In this document: positions 23,701 to 37,198 of the stretch, in pieces
How the letters are laid out: each line of letters starts with the position of its first letter
How positions within the stretch are numbered: position 1 is the first letter of the stretch
Source: Hyalella azteca
Lineage: Eukaryota; Arthropoda; Malacostraca; Amphipoda; Hyalellidae
NCBI RefSeq assembly: GCF_000764305.2
Contig: NW_025934572.1
Span: 248,001 to 312,000, forward strand
Length of the DNA: 64,000 nucleotides
Reading direction: 5' to 3'
Notes under the pieces: generated by a model
Told to the model about the DNA's origin: nothing
Database searches by the model: none
Seen by the model: the letters and a program-made list of their open reading frames with translations, nothing else
Program-made: the position numbers and the translations under genes

Positions 23701-26700
23701 TGTATTAAAAGAATATTTGTTAACGGGGAGGCTTAAGCAGAGTGAAGGTAACATGAACGGAGGATTAATTTTGGAGGGCAATTATCGAGTCTGCATCGCA
23801 ACCAAGTTTTTTCTCAGTTTCTCTCAGATGTCGGTGAATATTCGACATCCTCTGCTAATAAGTTTGAGTATAATTTCGCTTTTTCTTTTACTGTATTGGT
23901 TCTAGAAAATAATATGTTACTACATCTGTCAGACGTCTAATCCCATATTTTCCAATTCACATTACTTTTATGAAGATTTTATGATTTATAATGATTTTAT
24001 TCATTTAATTTTTCTCGAGATTTACTTTTTTAGGTAAACTTTATGAAATTTCCCTTGACAGACAAGAAGTCTTAATGGGCGTCAAGCATATATGCCCGAA
24101 GACTTGTCGGAATTCGTACAGTGTCCGGTTTTGTAGCGGACATTTTTTTTTTTTTTGCTTTTAAAAGCATCGTCTCAGTTTGGCATGAAGCCTTCTCATA
24201 ATGCTTGCTTGCAATTACTATAGCATGATTCGACTTTAGAAAGCCGGAACGAATCGACTTTAGAAACCGGTTTATTTTTTTAAAGATCTCAAAGGAGTCT
24301 TAAAGCTATCGATTATGAACTATGTACAAATTTTTCTCTTTTATAATCATGCCTTGCCCTGAGGAATGAATTATAGAAATCTTATGCCTAATTACACATT
24401 TTTAAGTTTTTTCTTAAATATTTTAAACCGACTCATTAGATGGACATGTACATTTTGTTCATCTGATTTAAGGGGTGTTGAAAGTGTTTATAATTTATTT
24501 AACATTTCGTCTACGATTTAAATAATAAGGAACGAAGATGAAAGAACTATGAAAGAAAAACAATGGTTCATCCGATAAGTTATTCAGCAGTGATGCATTT
24601 TTAACACACAGACATGTTTCATTGCAATTATATTCTAGGGATGATTTTACCTGAATGATTCACACAAGGCTAAAAAAGTGACAGTGAAGATCATTGAAGG
24701 TATAATAATGAGATAAATTGTCCGTAAAGTTCCGACCAATATTTCCTTTACAAAATCCTGTAATCGAGTGGAAACATTTTCTTTTTTCGCTCCCAACTGG
24801 TAAGTATTAATGGCAGTGACGTTGGAGAGATCAGTTTCGTTGAACTCTTCACAAATTCAGGTTCTTGCTTGCGTGTCTTACACCTACAGGTAACGAGACC
24901 AGCTTTCGCAAAACATACTCGTATTTTCTAATGTGGGGCTCGTAAATTTTCTGGATTGGGCGAGGTTGTGCAATATTTTGAGCTGTGGTAAAATTTGCAT
25001 CAATTATAAAATAAATCTCGTATGATTTATTGAATGCAGTACAAAATGTGAGCTGAATTGTAATGAGTATGAGCTGAATTATGATCGTTGATCGTTGCAT
25101 CGTAGAGTATGAATTGAGTTATAGCTCGTGTTGTAAGATCGTCGGGTTGCACAGCTCTGCCCACTACGGAACTAAACTCATCACACAGAGAACGAGTTAT
25201 TGTTCATGAACAATGAAATGAAGAACAACTCTCTCCTTCACGAGTCCAGCAAATGCTGAGGTATCATGCAGGGTGGGTCGCTGGAAAAAAGAAAGGCACA
25301 CAATCACAAGACGTGTAATAGACTTTGATGAAAGAAAAAGTGTGGTTTGCTCGGTTTTGGTAAGTGAGAGTTTGATTTGCTGTTCATTTTGGCATTATTA
25401 GAAAAATATGACAGGTGATCGTGCCATCGCAAGGTAGCGCTGATGATATATTGTCATCTATTAACTTATATATAATAACAAAGGAAAAAATTAATTGTAA
25501 CATCTTATGCACGTATAGTTTTAATAAAAAATTATTCGCAAAACTCATAGAGTCATCCCTGAGAGAAATCTACCTACAGTAACTAACTGTTGAAACAGCT
25601 AAAGTGTTGCTGTTTTTGCACAATAATTGTAAACAACTCCCAACATTAAAAGAAATGTCACGCCTAAAAATCTAACGAGTCTCAATTGTCTCAGCATCTT
25701 CCACGTTCACGTTCATCTTGAAAAGGCTTTTATAAATTCGGGCCGGATGTTTTTGCTGGATTTCTTTTCGGTTGACCAGGCACGAGACGCACTCGCGGTA
25801 ACAAAGAGAGCATTTCTTGCACCACAGCCCCATCCATCATACGCTTGCCACCTTCCAAAGCACCAACATCAGCCAGCAAATTGTCTATTCTTTCGCGACA
25901 AGGTTTATGTTGGTCATTGAGAAGCCAACTTGAAAAGCACAGAGCCGGGTTTTTCTCCCCTCAATTACCCGCAGTAAATGAGCTGCCTTCTCGAGTGCAG
26001 ATAATAAATGTTTTTTCTTTCTTCTGAACTTTACCAAGGCATCTCGTTGCAACAAGTCTATATTGTTTTGACCGAGGCATGAAACTCGCGTGTAAGAATC
26101 GTTACGGTTGTCATCTCCTCTTGAAATACAGTGATGGCGATTCAGTTGCGGACGAGAAAACAAATGGAGAAGCAAAAATCGTAACGATTTTGCGAAAGTT
26201 GAATGAGGATTCAAAACTCGTCCCGTTTTAAATTTCATTCGATATGCATTGAACGATAAGGTGCCAAATTGCGGTCTAAATTTAGTCACCTTGCATGTCT
26301 TCAAGTGAAATTCCTGTATTAAATTCGAAAAAAAGATCATTTACTTAGTGCACAGTAACTAAAACATAGCTACCGATATTTGTTCAGCCAACTTTTGAAG
26401 CTTGAAATTAAATACGAGTTAGAAAGTCGTTCCCAGCATAAACCCGTTTCAGATTACATTTGCAATAACAATTTAAATTGAAAAGTTGTCGGTTGCACGT
26501 TTTATAGAGCCGCGCTCCAATACTAAGCATTTATCTAGCTCACTGTCGACGATTGAAAGTTGTACACGGATATGGGCATTGCAGAGTTGAGAAAATATCT
26601 AACATTCCCATTGAAACTTTTCACTTATCGCTCTTATCCTACCGCTTCACGCGGCTGCTGCTCTCTTAAAATAAAAACTTCCACTATCTAATGTTCTTCA

Positions 26701-27590
26701 GCTGCCAAGTGGAGGAAAGTCTTGCACTGAATTCATCCAGTAATTCCTATCGTGGGCAAAAAAATAACAGTGAAAGTATTTGAGAGAAGGATAATGACTT
26801 TTTAGTTTCTCCTGAAGAATCGAGAACCACTTCTTTTGTATTCTTCTGCTTGTTGCAATTCTTTGCCAGGAAAAAAATTGTAAAATCAGTAAATAATTTA
26901 TTCCATAGTGTTGTCAAACTTAGTAGTCAAAAGTAGAAGCAAAGCACAACTTTTCATTAAACGAGCTTGATTAAAAAAAACATTGATTTCAAGACGTTCA
27001 GTAAAATACTATTCAGTTATTCGTAAAAAGATTTATTGGCCTACTAACGATGAACTGTTAGAGCGTTATGGCTGAAAAAGGATTAGTTACGAACCCAACA
27101 ATGGTTGCTTGATGGCCTGATATCAATAATCAGGTTAGACACTATACAGACAGCGATTGCTGTGCATAGGATTGGCGTAAAAATTACCCACTTGCATCCG
27201 CAGTCGTGCCTAACATTTCTGCGAACAATTACAACGACTTCGAAAATATTGTTCTTTTATTCTACTTTTGATAAACACTAGCCGCAAATAATTTACGCGT
27301 GTTTATTGAGAAATTTATTCAGAAACAACGTAATGAGCCCAATACATCTAAAGCTACGGAGTAAACTTCAGCTGTCGTCTACGGACAAGATAATATTTAA
27401 AGGTTTAACTAATTTAATTCTTAGCTCAGTTCATTATAAATTTGCTATATTTATTTTGTTTTGACTGCGCATTTACGTTTCAGGCTACAGATTTTGCAGT
27501 TCCACCAAGCTTACATATTCATAGGAGCACTAGATGTCAGTGAAAATAAATCCAGCAAAGCGTATAAAACCAGACGTCCGAGAGAACCAT
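20711..27590. other. Intergenic, no gene supported
   Basis: AT-rich, with no recognisable exons. The open frames at 21092-21440, 21577-21855 and 25885-26340 have no domain features. Small T-runs and homopolymers occur, for example near 24145-24160. Confidence 0.45.
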
Positions 27591-27592
27591 CA

Positions 27593-28142
27593 ATCCAACA
27601 GCGAACACGACAAATACAGCAGTACATGAGAACACCAGACACCAGCGAACACGACAAATACAGCAGTACATGAGAACACCACACCAGCGAACACAACAAC
27701 TACAGCAGTAAATGAGAACACCAGACACCAGCGAACACGACACCAGCGAACACAACAACTACAGCAGTGAGAACCCCAGACACCAGCGAACACGACAAAT
27801 ACAGCAGTACATGAGAACACCAGACACCAGCGAACACAACAACTACAGCAGTAAATTAGAACACCAGACACCAGCGAGCACGACAAATACAGCATTACAT
27901 GAGAACACCGGGCACCAGCGAAAACGACAAATACAGCAGTAAATGAGAACACCAGACCTCAGCGAACACGACAAATACAGCAGTACTGAGAATACCAGAC
28001 ACCAGCGAACACGACAAATACAGCAGTACATGAGAACACCAGACACCAGCGAACACGACAAATACAGCAGAACATGAGAACACCAGACACCAGCGAACAC
28101 GACAAATACAGCAGTACATGAGAACACCAGATGTCAGCAAAC
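27593..28142 (+). repeat. 44-bp minisatellite, about 12 units
   Basis: The unit contains ACGACAAATACAGCAGTACA, TGAGAACACCAGACAC and CAGCGAAC (44 bp). Some units are shortened or have single-base changes. Since 44 is not a multiple of three, all six frames show Thr/Arg/Gln-rich or Cys/Val/Phe-rich repetitive open frames; these are artefacts of the array. There are no unique spacers, so this is not a CRISPR array. Confidence 0.9.
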
Positions 28143-31100
28143 ACAACGGACGGTCATTGCATGTCGTGAGGCGCAGCATTCGTGATCGAGGATCGTGCGT
28201 AAATCTTAGGGTCCATTTAAGTGCGACGGCTATGGCATTCGCAGGTGTGTTGCCGAGGAGGATGCACAGCTGGCGCTCAAAACGGACGAAACCTTCCCGG
28301 TTTTGAACCTCGGGTTTTTTTCTTCGGACGAACCTCGGTTGTTTTTTTTTAATCTTTGTGTACACAAAAAACTGCACTTATTAGGCATGGACTGCAATTT
28401 ATTGACGTCTTAAATAAAAAGTAACTCCTCAACCGAAATTTAAAAATCTAGTTTTTAACAACTCCGTCCCGCGATGGATGAGACACTGAAATTTTTGCTT
28501 AATTAGTCGTGCCTGGTCGTACACGCGCCAAGCTGCTGTAGCCGTCATGCATCTACTAATTTTCTGAACATCTCCGCTTAGAAACTCATGAAAAAATTCC
28601 CTCCATGAAAATATATTGAAAGTCATACATGCACGGACCTGAAACTACCATGCAAAAGAACTGCAGACGCTGAGTCCATGTACGGTTTCTGCCCAGCGCA
28701 AGTTATTGGAATGATGTGATATTAGAAATGATTCGTGATCGCATTTTTCTATCAACTCTAGATACAAATTAGTCATTATGAGTGAATGCCATACCAAACA
28801 AAAAGTAAAACGGACAATATTTTAAGAAATATGTTGATTTGTGCCGGTATTTCACCGTGAAGAGCATCTTCGCAGAAGCTCACATGACTCAATTTCAGAA
28901 GCAGTCGAAATCCCATCTTCAAATAATTTTTTGGGGGGATTCGTTCATATTGCGATGTTTTCATGGTGCTTTTTTCTCAAGATCATGAGTTGTTTTGATC
29001 ACGACTGACGCAAATATCTATTTATTCTGATTTTTATTTGTCCTGAGAACGTTCGTTTATATTTATTCAGTTTGGCTGCCGCATTTCATATTACGTACCA
29101 AGTTAATTTAAGCGATGGCTTCATTTCATGGATCAACATTTTCGGCAACAGGCCATGGGCCTATTTCTTCAACGCCGACACTTCTATTCTATTCTATTCT
29201 ATTCTATTCTATTCTATTTGAAGAAAAAGCAACGAAATTTCGCGCATATCACATTGCTCTTCAAATTACTATTTGAATGCAACTACAAACTGTTCGTATG
29301 CATTTTACTTTGAACGCTACAGTTTTATTGCAGCACGTTTTTCATCACAAGCAAATTCTGTGACTTCAGAAATGTATTTGCTTTTTCTTGAATGCAGCGA
29401 AGATTTTCAGTATTATGCAACTTTCGTTTCCTAGTCCTGCATCGGTGGTGCTTTTGCTTGTTCATTGCAACATCGTTCGAAAAGCAGCGAAAGTTTCTCT
29501 CGCAGACTTGCGTGCCTTCAAGCTGTAAGTTATACTATCTAATATTGTGCTGGAACGTCTTTCATTTGCGAGTCTTTGCCAGAATGATTTGTGCCATGGG
29601 AAGACCGATCGTCTCCGATGAAAATCACAGGCTGTTTCCAGGCATGGCCAATGTGCGGCAAAGGCTATAATAGGTCGAGGTGAATTTTTCGTTGGGCAGG
29701 CAAGATATGTGTATAGAGTTTACCAGACGTGAAGCTTATGTCGGGTGATGAGGAACATACTGCAGCTGGTGTCTAATCAATATCATCTCGGGACAGAACT
29801 TGTGAATCTAATAAATACTTGAGTGTATTTAAGTCTCGTAAACTATCTGAATCGATAATTTTTATTATCGTCTAACAATAAAAGCAGATAACCTAACAGA
29901 TAACCTCGGAAATCTTCTTTAGTTTAGCAAAGCGAACATGAATCTTCCACTAATCGTGTTTATCACTTCAATGAGAGAATAAATGCTTTGTAAGAAGCCT
30001 AATCTCTAAACTAGGGTCATAGGCGGCTTTCACATGCATTATACTGTACCTCGTTTATCGCTTGTTAAGCTTTCCATCGAAGAAAGCATGAAGCTTTAGT
30101 GCGTGAGCAGCAAGCGCTAAATTGAAAGCTGTTGCAGTACGAGGTCGATCATGATGTCAAAGAAGTCAATCGCAACGAGCAATCTTGACACCATTCGGGC
30201 TGGGCTGCAGTCTATAAATTTGTTTGTAAAGTAAATTTTAGCTCACCATTTAAACCAACAGACTTTCTACTTGCTTCTAATTTTCGAGGCATTAATGCAG
30301 TGAACGATCTCGAATATCATCCGAGTTTTGTTTTTATAAGTATATCGAAGAAGCGAACTGTACAAACGCAATCTTCACAGCGTCATCTAAGTTGAATAAC
30401 AATGCTTCGCATGAAATTTTTGCAGTGTTCTTTTAACTATGCAATCAGTAGCTTGATTGGTTAGTCACTTAGTCTGGCAAGGAACATAGGTGTCCTCTTC
30501 AGTTCTTTATCAGAAGACTTTTAGCGAGCGACAAGACGAAGATATTTCTCATCACAACACTTTCACCTTCTTGCAGAGTATGGATGCAATTTTCTCGTCC
30601 TCCATCTTTGCTACTCAACGATTTCTTACATCGAGCCGCAACGGTATGAAAATCCTAAGCTCAGGTGATGCCTGCTAGACTTGGAGCTCGAATAGTATAG
30701 ACCTGACGACTAACTCGTGAGAATTTGTAAGCCCAGAAGCCGAATTTCCTAGTGGCAATCAAATTGAACAATTTGATACCCAATTACATAATGGACACAA
30801 AAAGTCATGATGTTACATCGATCTTATCATCGATCTCAATTGACGAAAGCAATTAATTCGACGATCACTCTAATTCCCCGAATTGCAAAGGTAATTGATT
30901 TGTCGATTGCGCAAATCTTCAAAATCATACTTCAAACAGACTCCAAGAACTGGACTACACTAATTCTACTTGAATATATTAATTGCACCGCATAAATCCA
31001 CCCAGACATAACCTCCATTAGCGCGTCGCGATTGAGCCACGATGAAATTTACCATCTGGTACGACTCGCATATTCTTACGGATATCTATTTAATCGAGAA

Positions 31101-34100
31101 ATTACAACCATTGCACTCCCAGAAAATTGAGAATAGTGTTCACTAGGGCTTGTGTTCTGTAACATTGAAGCAGTGGATCAACAAAGTCCATATGGCTTAT
31201 AGCGGAGTTTCTTCCGATTAATGACACAATTGCAGCCACAGCGGCGCTGCTGTAAATTTTTATGATTCAGAGCATAGTATGTTCAATGTTACCGCAGCCA
31301 CACCACACACAGCTTTCCTCCTCGGGGTACAAAGCTTTCACTGCTTCCGTCTATCCTGTCCAGCGGCTGTTTACGACCAGGCTTGTTCTGTAATTTAGAA
31401 GAATTACGGTTATAGTCCGGTGCACCGTGGCGGCGCCTGTGGAGTAGACGAGTTAAACGCGAAAGCGGGAGCGCTCCTAGGGCGAGAAAAGCGGATGTTC
31501 GGCAGCTTTCGTATAGCATTGCCGACGAAAGTAACGCTTGTTTGCAAACCTGGGGTGCTGCGCTTCCAGGCAATATTTCAGCGTTTTTTAGTGGAATGAA
31601 GAGTGCATATATGGAAGAAAGTGAAATACGAGCGAGTTTCTATTTCAAGGTGAGCGTAAGGCGCATAGGAAAGAAAAGCTGCTGATTTATTGCGTGCTTA
31701 CCTGGCGTTTCATTCATCGGAGTCCCATGCTATTCAGTTGTACTGAATATTATTGCCTGAAGAGGGGAATGATTTCAAAAACACTCATAAAATATTCTAA
31801 GACAGCTTCTCGAAGCATTCAAGGTAGAGTTTCTTCCCCTTTTTAATTTAAATGAGGCGATTGCTCGAACCAATTTCGAGTCATGAACCTACATGCATTA
31901 TTTTAAATCAAATATGTCATGAATCAAAGCATAACACGCTTTCCTGCGCAAGCAAATTCACGCTCGACTAAAAAAAAAGAATTCGAAACTGTTTAACGAA
32001 TTGGTGTTAACAAATTTTCACCAACGAAGGGGTGAGAATCATATATAAATCAAAACCAAGTGGCATTTGCGCCAAAAGAACGTGCCCCGTTAAATTGAAG
32101 ATTACATTTTTCGACCGCGCTAATGTAAGTTGCCGGGGCAGCTTTCATTAGCTGTGCGCTAATGATGAGCGGCTGTCAGCACCTCATTAACCACGGAACA
32201 TTGCATTGAGCTTCAAATTATCTGCAAGTATCCGTTGTCCGTATAATTGCAAGTCATAAGTCTTACTCTTTTATATCTTCACTTTTTAATATGATCTCTT
32301 CATAGGAACTCATAGAAATGATCTAACAAGATAACAAGTAGGGGGCATCGAAATAATATATTTTAAATTTTCTTACGTTTCGCACTTTTCCGGTTATGCA
32401 ACGGATCCTCAAACGACTTTTTAGAACGCCACAAACTTTCATTGTAAAAAGAAAGAGAAGTAGTAGACTTGCCGACATGGAATTCTGGGATACTTTTTCG
32501 TTTAACCGGACAACCGTAACTTATTTCAGTTTGAAAAAGCCACGAATGAAAATCTAGCTTTCTTTTGCACAAGCTGTTCTAGAAAACCGACCGCCCTGCA
32601 AAACCTAGGCTTATGGATGCAAAGGAACGCGCCGTAGGCAATACATCTCCCGAAATTAGAGACGCTCAGCCTATTCAGAGACGATCTACGATGACAAAAT
32701 TATAGCTTGCCACGAAGCCTGCAGCCTCTGAGGGAATTTTAGAAAGCGCTGCCCAGCTACTCTAAACCTACAAGCGTCGGTTGGCACTGAGAGCATAGTT
32801 AACAGAGCATGATATTCTTAAAGATTTATATCTGAAAGTGCAATTCGACGTGTTAAACTTTCGAGCGTGTTCTGAATGTTGAAGAAATTTTATCCTAAAG
32901 ATTTGATCTTAGATGAGTGAGTGCCAGCCTCACTTGACGGCTAAAGCTCTGTTTAAAATTTTTGTTTTAGCAGTAGATAAAAGTTAGAATAATTTTCTAA
33001 ATTTACTTCGGAATGAACGCCTTACTTTAAATCTGCCTTGAAAATATTTTTAGAGTTGAAGATATTAATTGTTCGAAGACTTACGGTGATGTTTCAACTA
33101 TTACATTTTTTATTATTCTTCAAAACCATCGATTTAAAATCAGTAGTTAGCTAATAAACATTTGTAATCATGAATATTCAAATTTATATTATTCGAGATT
33201 ACAAGAAAATTAGTTTGTAATTAAGTAACATTACATATGTGTCTATATAAAATTAAGAAGTCGTGAACAGATATAATTCATTCATCAAATTTTTCAGATG
33301 ACAGTAAATAATGTTATACAACGATACCTCAGCACTAACCAGGGAAAATTTTTCAACGTCATTCGTTAGAATTAAATTGTGAGGTACATGTATAAATAGG
33401 ATTCTATGGCGTTGTTTTTCATATATTATTAATTTGCTATGCAAATCCATTCGACTCGCTCACGGTCAAGGGATGAATGGCGGACCAGCCAGAGGTCACT
33501 TTTTCATGCGTGCGTTGCTTGAAAACCGACGCACGTGGGGCAAGGCCGCCATGGGCCACTTTTTCAGAGTCGGATTTGGCACCAAGTTTTTGTGACTTGT
33601 GCCCGTTCATTTATAGAGAAGGAATATATTGGCATGCATTGTTGGGGGCTTCGTGCAAGACTGCATTGCCAGTCCACAACATCGTTACGCCATGATTTTC
33701 CATGTTGCTGTTGTAATATAAAAACATTAAGTGCTGCAAAAAAAATCACGATTATGTGAAATTTTGTTACCAGTATCTCTCGATGTCTAAATCTGGACTG
33801 ACTTTAGAGATTAGAAGACATTAATGAAATTTAATCAATCAGTCTTGCCCATACTCAAACTGCATACGGTTAGTCTGTCAGCTTGTGACGGCTACAGGCT
33901 AAGCCGCTTCCTGTGTTGCAGGTAGCGGAAAAACGGTAGGAAACAAGCCATGAAGATAGGCACTAAAACTATCCTCAGATGATTGCAAATTCAACATCGC
34001 AAATTCACTTTTCACCTTTGATATTTATACTATTAGTTTTTAACGTGAATTATATAATTGACAATATAGATGCTTGAAGTTTCTGTCATGAGCGAATCAC

Positions 34101-36818
34101 AAATTTTTTATCCCATCAAAGAATTGCACAAAATTTGCTGATGAGAAGAAAAGAAACTCATTTTACACGCTATATGAACCTATTTCGCAGAGCGGGAACA
34201 AAACTTTACCTGCATGGCATATCGGAAAAGAAAATTTAGTACAGTTGCTGATCCGAAAAAAAGTGTTTGGCGGCGTGTTTTACGATGAGTGCATGAGTTA
34301 ATCCCTTGAAATATTTGACCGAGGGCTTGTGCCAAATAACAGCATATTTTAGATCCGAGAGGACCTATGAGTAGAGAGAATCCCGAGGACCGCAGCAGAT
34401 TCTTGCATTATTATGGTTTGATGAAAACGTTTGATTATACATTCCGCGTAAAACAGGAATTTTTACTATGAACAGAAACTACTACTTGGATGTTTTACAA
34501 AAAACTTTACAATATTCTAAGCTTTGCGCGTTATTTAGTGCAGCTCTGTGTCGTCACTGAGATCAAACGGTCAGGTTGAAATTCAGCGTCCAGCATCAAA
34601 GGCAAAATTTGATGCCTTCAGTTCTTCAGCTAATAATCAATACGTTTTGTACCCTATTGACAGATCATGTCGAATCTCAATGGGAGAAAACAGTGATTTA
34701 TTTAAATAATTGAACTTTTTAATTGTAATGTTTTTTAAATCTCCATGTTATCTACAGTAAATTGGTTTGCTTCACATGCATCAAATGACAGATTTATGTT
34801 AACATGATTCAACATTTAATAGCGCTATGATAACAGCTGCTCGACCGGTTGGCTTTCACTGACCGCCAGGAAGGTGTGAGTGAACGGGTTTCTTCAGTTG
34901 AGGTGGGGGTCACACATAGCATTTAGAAAACGTCTGCGTTACACATTGGAAAGCAAAATTCCGGCAAGTATAGGGTGAGGGTGCAACATAATCATGATGG
35001 ATCTGAGTAAATTCAGTTTACTGATCATCCTCCAGTGAATGTTTCAAAAGGGTTTATGTGAAATGCTTTTTTGATGTAACTGAGATCACAATTACGATTC
35101 CTTTGTTAGCGATTTATTAGATTACAAATTTTACCCGAATTTCTAAATTGAACGACATTGAAAGGCATTCTCGCTAAATAATTGAGCCACTTGAAACAAA
35201 ATTATACAGTGAATAATTCGAGCAAGAAATCTAAAATGTCTGTGAAAACTTTACTTTCATCCATTGGTTTAGGAATCTCATCATAGGAATGAAGAAATTG
35301 TTTAAAGGAAATTCCTCCACCCGTGAATTTCTAACTCAAATTCAACAAAAAATTATTTCGTACATGGATGAACAATGTATCAAATGAATTTATAAGTGCA
35401 AGATGCCAGTTTAATGTGATAGCTTAGCTTTTAAAAAATTATATATCGTAATTAGTTACAGCTACGTTAAATTCGAAAAGGATAAGGAATCATGATGTAT
35501 TTACGGGTTTTCTCTGATCGTCAGTGACCCGCGCAAGATAACATCGCCCTGCACGAATATTCATGGCGGGCGTCGCCTAAGGAGATTCGAGTATGCATCA
35601 CGACTTCGTTAAAATTAACGAGTAAAATGAACAAAAAGTTATATCGAAGTACCAAACATATGCCACGCCAGACTATCATATGTCCGGCAGATAATTAAAG
35701 AGTAGCATTCGACACTAATGGGTATTTTTTTCCAATAATGTTAATTTATTCTCTAGCAGTGAACACAACCGACGCCGATAACGATACATTTTGGCGTATA
35801 ACTCAGGAAGCTCGTCCTAGCGATAACCAAGAATATAACACTGCATAAAAAAATCTGCTACGGTTTTCTCATTACTACAAATTCGAAGTTGCATTAAATA
35901 CTTTTGTCGTTGAGGAGACGTCAATTTCGCTGAGCAATGTACATCCCCAGTTTCAGCGATCGAAATTCCTACCGTGCGCACGCGACAATTCGGTTTCCTG
36001 TAACTTGGCGAAAGCAGTTATGGACGCAACTGCTTCTGGTCATGCTTCTACCAGTTTTTAATATGCAATTCGATGTTTGTTATCCTTAATCATACAAAAG
36101 AGTAAAATCGCAGAGACGAACGGCCGATCGCTCCGCTCGTTGCGCAGTACCTTACCAAGAGTATCGGTAGTGAAGTCTCTGAAGCTTCTCGAGCCTGGTT
36201 GCTGGCAAGAGAAAATATCTCGGTGCTAGCGGCCGTGTGAGGTAAGGTCACTGCATGATTCCATGAGTGCAGTTTGCTACCGTGCTTCAAAATTTATTTC
36301 TGCTGAAGATCTTATGAAGAATACTTTACACCAATTGCCATGACGTTCAATAATATTAACTCTGCTTACATATTGCTCTGGGAATTGTATCACACCCTGT
36401 CGAATGTCCGACGTCTCAATGGAGTAGGCATTAGGTTTGCGCCAAAGTCACGCAACATTATAAAGATAATTTCTCTGGGAATATTCAGTTATCCAGGAAC
36501 AAAGTGACACGTACTTAATTCCCTTTCTTATACACGAGTGTAGAACCGCTTTAAATTCACTCTCGTAAATCAGAATATAATGAATGGTTCAAGCCTCTGC
36601 CCTGTATCATGAAACGAGTACTAAAAATATTCAACTCGAGCATTGTTAGTATCATAAAATTGCCAGCAAGGTTAATTTGCGTTAATACGGTACCGGTATT
36701 AGATCCATTTCGAGTGTAATAGATAATTGGCTACTTGAGCTTATGTTGAACTACAAAATTTACTGCGGAAGACTTAACGCATGACAATAAGGGAATAACA
36801 AACTCTTCAATAGTACAG
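28143..36818. other. Intergenic, no gene supported
   Basis: About 8.7 kb with no supportable gene. A pentanucleotide microsatellite lies at 29182-29219. Slightly GC-richer patches occur near 31290-31570, 33450-33690 and 36090-36290, but their open frames show no recognisable domain. Confidence 0.45.
29182..29219 (+). repeat. (TTCTA)n microsatellite
   Basis: About seven perfect units of the pentamer TTCTA in tandem. Confidence 0.95.
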
Positions 36819-36829
36819 TTTATTTTATT
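36819..36829 (-). promoter_or_regulatory. Candidate poly(A) signals of the MPV17-like gene
   Basis: Two overlapping TTTATT words on the plus strand give AATAAA twice on the minus strand, about 370 bases after the stop codon at 37199. These are the nearest canonical signals I saw; use is inferred. Confidence 0.4.
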
Positions 36830-37198
36830 GATTGTGTTGGGCTTGGAACAATAATCCAATGCGTAGAATTATTGTTTACGAACACAAGAAAAAGTTATTT
36901 TTATAAATGATTCAACACCATGAATGAAGTTTCGATCCTCAATCGCCAAACAAGCAAATACTTTTGCAGATGAATAAGCAATACTACTTCTTAATGGTAG
37001 CTGATAGGTATTCCCTGAATCGATTCCTGGCAAAAAATGAGAAAAATTTATCTGGAAGATAAGCAGTACATAAAATATCTTCGACAAAAAAAACTAGATT
37101 TAGAGCCTACAGTATGTATTATACGACTGCTCTGCACATAGTCCGATAAGAGGTCCCCAAAACAAACAGTAATTCACCATAGCATATGCAAACATATT

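Noticed and set aside
25885..26340. 151-codon minus-strand open frame
   Set aside because: No domain, signal peptide, splice context or convincing start; judged a chance frame in a long gene-free stretch.
27593..28142. CRISPR-like array and repetitive open frames on both strands
   Set aside because: Units abut with no unique spacers and the genome is eukaryotic; the Cys/Val/Phe-rich and Thr/Arg-rich frames are reading-frame by-products of a 44-bp minisatellite.
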